In this document: positions 16,150 through 21,501 of the stretch, piece after piece
How positions within the stretch are numbered: the first letter of the stretch is position 1
How the letters are laid out: each line of letters opens with the position of its first letter
Assembly (NCBI GenBank): GCA_964538575.1
Contig: CAZIGG010000048.1
Location: 1-21,501 of the forward strand
Source: UBA2336 sp964538575
GTDB taxonomy: Bacteria; Bacteroidota; Bacteroidia; Cytophagales; Cyclobacteriaceae
Length of the DNA: 21,501 nucleotides
Direction: 5' to 3'
Notes under the pieces: model-generated
Databases searched by the model: none
What the model was told of the DNA's origin: nothing
The model's input: only the letters and a program-made list of their open reading frames with translations
Made by a program: the position numbers and the translations under genes

Positions 16150-18813
16150 TTACAATGTTCTTTTCACCTCACGCGTCTCGTACGCCTCAATCACATCGCC
16201 AACATTAATGTCGTTGAAGTTCTTGATGCTGATACCGCAATCAAAGCCTGAGCGCACTTCCGATACATCGTCTTTGAAACGTTTCAGCGCGCCCATTTCT
16301 CCGGAGTAAATCACAATACCATCGCGGATCAAACGGATCGGGTTCGAGCGCTTGAGGAAACCATCGGTTACCATACAGCCTGCTACCGTTCCTACTTTCG
16401 TGATCTTGAACACTTCACGAACCTCTGCGTTACCCACGATCACCTCCTGCGTTTCAGGTGCAAGCATACCTTCCATCGCGGCTTTCACCTCGTTGATCGC
16501 ATCGTAGATGATCGAGTATAGACGGATTTCAATCTCTTCGTTCTCGGCAATTCTTCTGGCTGCATTCGAAGGACGAACCTGGAAGCCGACAATAATCGCA
16601 TCGGAAGCTGACGCCAGCAATACATCCGATTCGGATATCTGACCCACACCACGGTGAATGATCGCCACCTGAACTTCGCCTGTTGAAAGTTTCAGCAGTG
16701 AGTCAGACAACGCTTCAACCGAACCGTCCACGTCACCTTTCACAATCACATTCAATTGCTTGAAGTTACCGATCGCCAGACGTCTTCCGATCTCATCGAG
16801 TGTAATGTGTTTCTTCGTACGGATGCTTTGCTCACGCAAGATCTGTCCGCGCTTGGCCGCAAGCTCGCGTGCTTCACGGTCAGATTCCATTACTACAATT
16901 TTTTCACCGGCCTGTGGCGCGCCATCAAGACCCAGCATCTGTACCGGTGTTGAGGGGCCCGCTTCGTTGATCCGTTTTCCGGTATCGTCAAACATCGCCT
17001 TTACGCGGCCGTAGTGTGCTCCGGCAACAACAATGTCACCAATGCGCAACGTTCCGCTTTGCACCATCATCGTGGCCACATAGCCGCGGCCTTTATCCAA
17101 TGAAGCTTCAATGATCGAACCTACAGCAGCCTTGTCAGGATTTGCTTTCAGGTTCAGAATTTCTGCTTCTAATAATACTTTCTCAAGAAGGTCTTCAATG
17201 CCTTGCCCGGTTTTCGCGGAGATTTCCTGGCTTTGATATTTACCGCCCCACTCTTCAACAAGAATATTATTTTTCGAAAGCGACTCTCTTACTTTATCCG
17301 GGTTCGCTCCCGGCTTATCAATTTTATTGATCGCGATAACAATCGGTACACCTGCAACCTGCGCGTGATTGATCGCTTCTTTTGTTTGCGGCATCACATC
17401 GTCATCGGCTGCCACCACAATGATTGCAATGTCTGTCAATTTCGCACCACGGGCACGCATCGCGGTAAACGCTTCATGACCCGGTGTATCGAGGAAGGCA
17501 ATCTTGTTACCCTTTTTGGTAGTCACATCATACGCGCCAATGTGCTGGGTGATCCCACCTGCCTCGGATGCAGTAACTTTTGTTGTACGGATATAATCCA
17601 GCAGGGAAGTTTTACCATGATCTACGTGACCCATGATGGTAACAATCGGTGCGCGCGGATCCAGGTTCTCTTCATCTTCTTCTTCAACAATCACTTCATC
17701 TTCTTCCGCAGAGATGAACTGAACTTCGTACCCGAATTCATCGGCAATCACGGTGATCGCTTCCGCATCTAACCGCTGGTTGATCGAAACGAACATCCCG
17801 AGGCTTAAGCAGGTTGAAATAACTTCGTTCACTGAAACATTCATCAATGACGCCAGGTCATTCGCTGAAATAAATTCAGTAAGCTTCAGTGTTTTTGAAT
17901 CGGCTGCTTCCTGCAATATTCTTTCATCATCCGCATCGGATACGGCCTGACGTTTTTCTCTTCTGTATTTTGAACCGGAACCCTTCTTGCCGCCACCACT
18001 AAGCTTAGCGAGTGTAGCGCGAATCTGTTCCTGAATTTCCTTTTCGGTTGGCTCAGCCTTTTGTGTGCGCGGAGGTAACGGACCTTTACGGTTTCCACCG
18101 CCTTGTCTGAGGTTGGTTTGTCCTGCGGCCGGAGCGGGCAGACGTTTGCGCGGACGTTTTTGTCCATCGGTTCTTCCCTTTTGATCGGAACTTCCTGCAG
18201 GCTGTTCTTTTTTCTTTTCGGCCGGAAGATCAATCTTGTCAAGAATGTTCAGGCCTTTAAGCTTATCCGCTTTCGCTTTGATCAATTCTTGTTCCGGTTG
18301 TTTCTCTTCAACTTTGGGTTCTTCAGCAGCCGGCTTTTTAGCAACCTGTTTTTCCTCAACTTTGGGTTCTTCTTTTTTCTTCTTGGCCGGCTCCTTCTTT
18401 TCTAACTCAATCTTGCCGACTACTTTAATGCCATCCAGCACCGGGCGTTCACGTTCAACCTTTTCCGGTTTAGGTTCCGGCTGTTCTTTTTCCTTCTCTT
18501 TCTTAGGCTGCTCTTTGGCAACAAGATTTTTGATGAGCAGACCGGCTTCTTCTTCCGCCTGTTTTTTTGCTTCTTTTTCAGCCTCTGCAAGCGGATTTTC
18601 AGCATGCTTGGTACCAATGGTCAGACCGGAAGCCTCAAGCTTTTCGGTAGCAGACGATGCATACTCTTTTGAAAGCAATGCGAACTGCTCGGGCGTAAGC
18701 TTAGCGTTGGGGTTGTTTTCAACCTCATGACCTTTTTTGGATAAAAACTCCAGGATGGTGTCTTTACCAACGTTGAGTTTCCGTGCCGCCTGACTTAACC
18801 TGATTTCTGCCAT
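16150..18813 (-). CDS. infB: InfB, translation initiation factor IF-2
   Basis: An 887-residue GTPase that places initiator fMet-tRNA on the 30S subunit and promotes subunit joining. The N-terminal domain begins MAEIRLSQAARKLNVGKDTI. Residues 75-300 form a charged linker rich in Lys, Glu and Pro, with the segment EEPKVEEKQ occurring twice (about 148-156 and 164-172). The GTPase domain carries GHVDHGKT (395-402), DTPGHE (442-447), NKID (496-499) and the SAKTGQGI loop. The C-terminal domains contain the RPSNAARR and YSIIYDAINEVKAAMEGML segments typical of IF-2. It is the last gene of the rimP-nusA-infB operon, 50 bases after nusA; the gap has a weak hairpin (CCCTT-TTT-AAGGG) that is unlikely to terminate. 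The length is normal for a Bacteroidota IF-2. Confidence 0.97.
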   Translation of the reverse strand: MAEIRLSQAARKLNVGKDTILEFLSKKGHEVENNPNAKLTPEQFALLSKEYASSATEKLEASGLTIGTKHAENPLAEAEKEAKKQAEEEAGLLIKNLVAKEQPKKEKEKEQPEPKPEKVERERPVLDGIKVVGKIELEKKEPAKKKKEEPKVEEKQVAKKPAAEEPKVEEKQPEQELIKAKADKLKGLNILDKIDLPAEKKKEQPAGSSDQKGRTDGQKRPRKRLPAPAAGQTNLRQGGGNRKGPLPPRTQKAEPTEKEIQEQIRATLAKLSGGGKKGSGSKYRREKRQAVSDADDERILQEAADSKTLKLTEFISANDLASLMNVSVNEVISTCLSLGMFVSINQRLDAEAITVIADEFGYEVQFISAEEDEVIVEEEDEENLDPRAPIVTIMGHVDHGKTSLLDYIRTTKVTASEAGGITQHIGAYDVTTKKGNKIAFLDTPGHEAFTAMRARGAKLTDIAIIVVAADDDVMPQTKEAINHAQVAGVPIVIAINKIDKPGANPDKVRESLSKNNILVEEWGGKYQSQEISAKTGQGIEDLLEKVLLEAEILNLKANPDKAAVGSIIEASLDKGRGYVATMMVQSGTLRIGDIVVAGAHYGRVKAMFDDTGKRINEAGPSTPVQMLGLDGAPQAGEKIVVMESDREARELAAKRGQILREQSIRTKKHITLDEIGRRLAIGNFKQLNVIVKGDVDGSVEALSDSLLKLSTGEVQVAIIHRGVGQISESDVLLASASDAIIVGFQVRPSNAARRIAENEEIEIRLYSIIYDAINEVKAAMEGMLAPETQEVIVGNAEVREVFKITKVGTVAGCMVTDGFLKRSNPIRLIRDGIVIYSGEMGALKRFKDDVSEVRSGFDCGISIKNFNDINVGDVIEAYETREVKRTL

Positions 18814-18863
18814 TTGCTTTCAAATATCGCCCTTTTTAAGGGACATAAAAAGTTATAAATTCA

Positions 18864-20114
18864 TTACCCTTCCTGTTCAAATTCTTTCTTGAGAATGTTA
18901 TGAACTGTTTCAACGGTTTCTTCTTCAAGATCCGTGCGCCTTACCAGCTCTTCTTTATTCAATGCCAGTACACTCTTCGCTGTATCCAGCCCGATGCGTT
19001 TCAGCTCATCGATAACCCAACTTTCGATTTCATCTGCAAACTCGTCCAGATCAACATCTTCTTCCTGTGCACCGTCAATTTCACGGAACACATCAATTTC
19101 ATGATCTACCAACCGGCTTGCCAGCTTAATATTCAATCCGCCTTTACCGATGGCTAACGAAACCTGGTCGGGTTTCAGGTACACCATGATGCGGGCATTT
19201 TCCTTATCGACTTTAATGCTTGATATTTTGGCAGGGCTTAACGCACGCTGCACAAAAAGATCAAGGTTTTCAGTATAGTTGATTACGTCAATGTTCTCGT
19301 TCTGCAATTCACGAACGATCGCATGAATGCGTGAGCCTTTCATCCCCACGCAAGCGCCCACCGGATCAATCCGATCATCGTACGATTCAACGGCAACCTT
19401 TGCACGCTCCCCCGGTTCGCGAACGGCTTTTTTAATCGTGATCAATCCGTCATACACTTCCGGAACTTCCTGCTCGAACAACCGCTCAATAAATACAGGC
19501 GATGTTCTGGAAAGGATAATTTTCGGATTCCCGTTCACCATTTCCACTTTATGCACAATCGCGCGAACGTTTTCGCCTTTACGGTAACGATCTTTCGGGA
19601 TCTGCTCTCCGCGCGGAATTGAAATTTCGTTTCCTTCTGCATCGATCAGCAGCACTTCTTTCCCCAGGATCTGGTAAACCTCTGCCGAGATGATCTCTCC
19701 TACCAGGTCTTTATACTTTTGATAGATTATATCTTTTTCAAGATCCTTCACCTTCTGCATCAGCGTCTGGCGGGCAGTGGTTACCGCTCTGCGGCCGAAA
19801 TCTTCGAGATAAATTTGTTCCGCAACTTCTTCCCCTACTTCAAAATCGGGTTCGATCTTCTGCGCTTCGGTCAGGCCGATCTTGTCATGATCCCAGATGT
19901 CTTCCGAGTTGTCATCCACGATTTCGCGGAAACGCCAGATTTCAAGGTCGCCCTTGTCTGCGTTCACGATGATGTCGAAATTATCATCGGTCTCATACTT
20001 TTTACGGATCATGTTCCGGAATACATCTTCCAGGATTCTGATCATCGTAGGGCGATCGATGTTTTTCTGTTTCGCAAAGTCTGCAAACGACTCGATGAGT
20101 GTACTAGCGTCCAT
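18864..20114 (-). CDS. nusA: NusA, transcription termination/antitermination factor
   Basis: A 416-residue RNA-polymerase-binding factor that controls pausing, termination and antitermination. The N-terminal polymerase-binding domain starts MDASTLIESFADFAKQK. The S1 domain (about residues 130-200) contains RGEQIPKDRYRKGENVRA and KIILSRTSP. Two KH domains follow, with GACVGMKGSRIHAIVREL and the second GxxG-type loop in VSLAIGKGGLNIKLASRL. An acidic C-terminal tail (EEDVDLDEFADEIESW) and one helical segment end the protein; the long acidic repeats of E. coli NusA are absent, as usual in this phylum. The ATG at 20114 is preferred over an adjacent GTG at 20117. It begins 8 bases after the rimP stop, so the two are tightly coupled. 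Confidence 0.97.
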   Translation of the reverse strand: MDASTLIESFADFAKQKNIDRPTMIRILEDVFRNMIRKKYETDDNFDIIVNADKGDLEIWRFREIVDDNSEDIWDHDKIGLTEAQKIEPDFEVGEEVAEQIYLEDFGRRAVTTARQTLMQKVKDLEKDIIYQKYKDLVGEIISAEVYQILGKEVLLIDAEGNEISIPRGEQIPKDRYRKGENVRAIVHKVEMVNGNPKIILSRTSPVFIERLFEQEVPEVYDGLITIKKAVREPGERAKVAVESYDDRIDPVGACVGMKGSRIHAIVRELQNENIDVINYTENLDLFVQRALSPAKISSIKVDKENARIMVYLKPDQVSLAIGKGGLNIKLASRLVDHEIDVFREIDGAQEEDVDLDEFADEIESWVIDELKRIGLDTAKSVLALNKEELVRRTDLEEETVETVHNILKKEFEQEG

Positions 20115-20122
20115 CACTGTTC

Positions 20123-20596
20123 TTATTTAAATGATACCAACACAATTGTTTTGTCTATTTTATCAAAAGGTATTTCTACTGTCTTTTCTGATTGTTTTTT
20201 TCCGGAACCAATGGCCTGCGTAAGCTGAATACCGTTGTCCTCCACCGCGGTAAGCTTACCCTCCTCTGTTTTATCAGCCATTCTTACCCGAACATTCCGC
20301 CCGATGTTTTTCACATACTGGCGCTTGCTTTTCAGCGGCTGATCCAGCCCGGGGGTTGAAACCTCCAGGTTAAAAGCTCCCGGAATCAAATTTGTTTCAT
20401 CCAGCGCTTTTGAAAGGTCGCGGCTCAAATCAGCGCAATCATCAATGCCGATTCCTTTATCTCCATCCACCGTTACCAGCACTTTTCCCGGATTCCCCTT
20501 GAATGATGCAACAACATCAACGATAAAGTGACTTTCGTCCTTTAATAAGGACCCTGCCATTTTTTTTATCTCCGTTGTTAAATCCTGCAAATCCAT
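20123..20596 (-). CDS. rimP: RimP, ribosome maturation factor
   Basis: A 157-residue protein needed for maturation of the 30S ribosomal subunit. The N-terminal alpha/beta domain contains HFIVDVV, VLVTVDGDKGIGIDDCADLS and RDLSKALDE. The signature LEVSTPGLDQPLK follows, then a C-terminal SH3-like domain (NVRVRMADKTEEGKL) ending in IPFDKIDKTIVLVSF. The ATG at 20596 is the first in frame and has AGGA a few bases upstream; a TTG at 20618 would add eight odd residues. The start codon and the first codons (MDLQDL) lie inside an AATCC-rich repeat, so the N-terminus derives from repeat DNA. It is the first gene of the rimP-nusA-infB operon. Confidence 0.95.
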   Translation of the reverse strand: MDLQDLTTEIKKMAGSLLKDESHFIVDVVASFKGNPGKVLVTVDGDKGIGIDDCADLSRDLSKALDETNLIPGAFNLEVSTPGLDQPLKSKRQYVKNIGRNVRVRMADKTEEGKLTAVEDNGIQLTQAIGSGKKQSEKTVEIPFDKIDKTIVLVSFK

Positions 20597-20616
20597 AAAT
20601 CCTGACCAATCCTGAT
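20580..20616 (+). repeat. AATCC-rich degenerate tandem repeat, copy 2
   Basis: AATCC cores start at 20581, 20590, 20598 and 20608 (spacings 9, 8 and 10), with a further TGATCC after them. Bases 20580-20602 match copy 1 near prfA at 21 of 23 positions, in the same orientation on the plus strand. Relative to the gene it is inverted compared with copy 1. It runs from the rimP leader into its first codons. Confidence 0.75.
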
Positions 20617-20636
20617 CCAAAAGGAGCTATAAACAA

Positions 20637-20658
20637 AGAGGGGACTTGTGTCCCCTCT
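20637..20658 (-). promoter_or_regulatory. Leader hairpin of the rimP-nusA-infB operon
   Basis: A perfect 9-bp stem (AGAGGGGAC with GTCCCCTCT, loop of four bases at 20646-20649) lies between the operon promoter and the rimP start. Read on the minus strand the stem is followed by TTGTTTATAG, a weak T-rich run, so it could be an attenuator or a stabilising leader structure. It could equally be a dispersed palindrome. Confidence 0.55.
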
Positions 20659-20683
20659 ACTGATTAAACTCGTATAAGTGGCA

Positions 20684-20714
20684 CAAAAGTAAGGCAATTT
20701 TGCGTTATCACAAA
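20684..20714 (-). promoter_or_regulatory. Promoter of rimP-nusA-infB
   Basis: On the minus strand TTTG (20714-20711), a 19-base spacer and TACTTTTG (20691-20684) give an exact match to the Bacteroidota primary-sigma consensus TTTG-N19-TAnnTTTG. Transcription would start near 20677, leaving a leader of about 80 bases that carries the GC-rich hairpin and the AATCC repeat. Confidence 0.75.
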
Positions 20715-20731
20715 ATATTGCCGTTTATTTG
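20699..20731 (+). promoter_or_regulatory. Candidate promoter of the M28 peptidase gene
   Basis: TTTG at 20699-20702 and TTTATTTG at 20724-20731 (7 of 8 positions of TAnnTTTG) are 21 bases apart, within the accepted spacing, and end 16 bases before the ATG. It overlaps the divergent rimP promoter, so the two would compete for polymerase. Confidence 0.4.
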
Positions 20732-20747
20732 AGCAAAAACACGGTTT

Positions 20748-21501
20748 ATGCGCATTCGGGCCTTACTCTTTATCGTTCTTGCTGTACTGATTGGCTGTGG
20801 CCGTGATAGTCAGAAAACCAGTCCGCCTGAAGTCCCGGCCAAGGTTGTAGACGTGCCCGTCTTTAATGCTGACTCCGCCTATTACTTCATAAAAAAACAG
20901 GTTGATTTCGGGCCGCGCATTCCCAACTCGGCAGCGCATAAAAAAGCCGGTGATTATTTTATTGCCCGGTTCGAAGCATACGGAGCTACAGTAAAAGTTC
21001 AGGAGTTTACGGCAACGACATATGATAATGTGAAAGTGAATCTCCGGAACATCATTGCATCCTTTAACCTGGAAAAAAAGAAGAGAATTTTATTAGCCGC
21101 ACACTGGGATACCCGTCCGTTTGCCGATAAGGATAAAGAAAAACCAAACGCAACATTTGACGGTGCAAATGATGGCGGTAGCGGAGTGGGTGTTTTGCTC
21201 GAGGTTGCACGCATTCTGCAACAACAACCAACAGATGTGGGTATCGACATAATTTTATTTGATGGTGAAGACTGGGGTGACTGGAATCTCCCGGAGGAGC
21301 CAAAACTTCCTGCTAATCTTGATTTCTGGTGGTGTTTGGGCTCACAACATTGGGCTAAAAACAAGCATATTGGAGGATACAGCGCTTACTTCGGAATCTT
21401 ACTTGATATGGTGGGTGCAAAAAATGCCCGCTTTGGCTTTGAAGCCTATTCGCTTGATTATGCCCCGAGTGTTGTGGATAAGGTATGGAAAACTGCTGCC
21501 C
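20748..21501 (+). CDS. M28 peptidase / glutaminyl cyclase-like lipoprotein (5' part)
   Basis: The first 251 residues of a lipoprotein zinc hydrolase; the gene runs past the window end. MRIRALLFIVLAVLIGC is a lipoprotein signal with Cys17 as the lipidated residue. The M28 zinc ligands are in order: His119 in AAHWDTRPF, Asp142 in GANDGGSGV, Glu174 in LFDGEDWG, and the candidate Asp220 in LLDMVG. The spacing, DFGPRIPNS near residue 53 and the inserted tryptophan-rich loop DFWWCLGSQHW fit the glutaminyl-peptide cyclotransferase-like branch of M28, which converts N-terminal Gln to pyroglutamate. An aminopeptidase activity cannot be excluded. The protein should sit in the outer or inner membrane facing the periplasm. 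It is divergent from rimP. Confidence 0.88.
   Translation, partial: MRIRALLFIVLAVLIGCGRDSQKTSPPEVPAKVVDVPVFNADSAYYFIKKQVDFGPRIPNSAAHKKAGDYFIARFEAYGATVKVQEFTATTYDNVKVNLRNIIASFNLEKKKRILLAAHWDTRPFADKDKEKPNATFDGANDGGSGVGVLLEVARILQQQPTDVGIDIILFDGEDWGDWNLPEEPKLPANLDFWWCLGSQHWAKNKHIGGYSAYFGILLDMVGAKNARFGFEAYSLDYAPSVVDKVWKTAA

Noticed and set aside
17203..17772. A 189-codon plus-strand open frame opposite infB.
   Set aside because: It is antisense to the IF-2 GTPase domain, which is clearly the real gene; the translated sequence is Cys- and His-rich without any family pattern.
18820..18845. Hairpin CCCTT-TTT-AAGGG between nusA and infB as a terminator.
   Set aside because: The stem is only 5 bp with no T-tract on the transcribed strand, and the genes are a standard operon.

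Overview
The window reads as a chromosomal segment of a Bacteroidota bacterium, most likely of the order Cytophagales. The protein families are typical of that group: a stand-alone FtsX/MacB-type permease, large M14 and M28 secreted peptidases, many lipoproteins and a NusA without C-terminal extension. Shine-Dalgarno sequences are weak or absent. One promoter fits the Bacteroidota sigma consensus TTTG-N19-TAnnTTTG exactly. Most of the window is housekeeping or ordinary accessory sequence. I saw no phage, IS element, CRISPR array, tRNA or rRNA.

Layout. 1-227 is the 3' end of purM. 244-1041 (-) is a GT92-like glycosyltransferase, divergent from a large ABC-type permease (1326-3800, +). The permease abuts a small convergent protein (3801-4322, -) that looks like a remnant of the SecA second motor domain. 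The thiol peroxidase tpx (4391-4888, +) follows. A 39-nt nested perfect palindrome (4893-4931) separates it from a convergent minus-strand cluster. In transcription order that cluster is a TPR protein (10094-8985), a diacylglycerol-kinase-family enzyme (8977-8075), a DinB-like gene broken by one in-frame TAG (8065-7541) and an M14 carboxypeptidase-like exoprotein (7467-4933). Divergent from it lies a plus-strand run: a secreted amidohydrolase, a nitroreductase that starts on the hydrolase stop codon, and a TfoX-N-like protein (10250-12368). Two small lipoprotein genes (12365-13072 and 13142-13615) are on the minus strand.

Translation block. prfA (RF1) lies at 13750-14823 (+). It is followed by an AT-rich membrane-anchored HExxH metallopeptidase (14883-16085, +), which looks like an accessory insertion between prfA and the infB terminator. 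The classical rimP-nusA-infB operon runs on the minus strand from 20596 to 16150 with its own consensus promoter (20684-20714) and a leader hairpin. A lipoprotein M28 peptidase (glutaminyl-cyclase-like) begins divergently at 20748 and runs off the window.

The observations most worth a second look are the single amber codon in an otherwise intact DinB-like gene, the SecA-NBD2-like orphan protein, the AATCC-rich repeat shared by the prfA and rimP 5' regions (in rimP it supplies the start codon), the nested palindrome, and the AT-rich metallopeptidase preceded by an 18-bp perfect palindrome. I did not find a convincing new multi-gene system.
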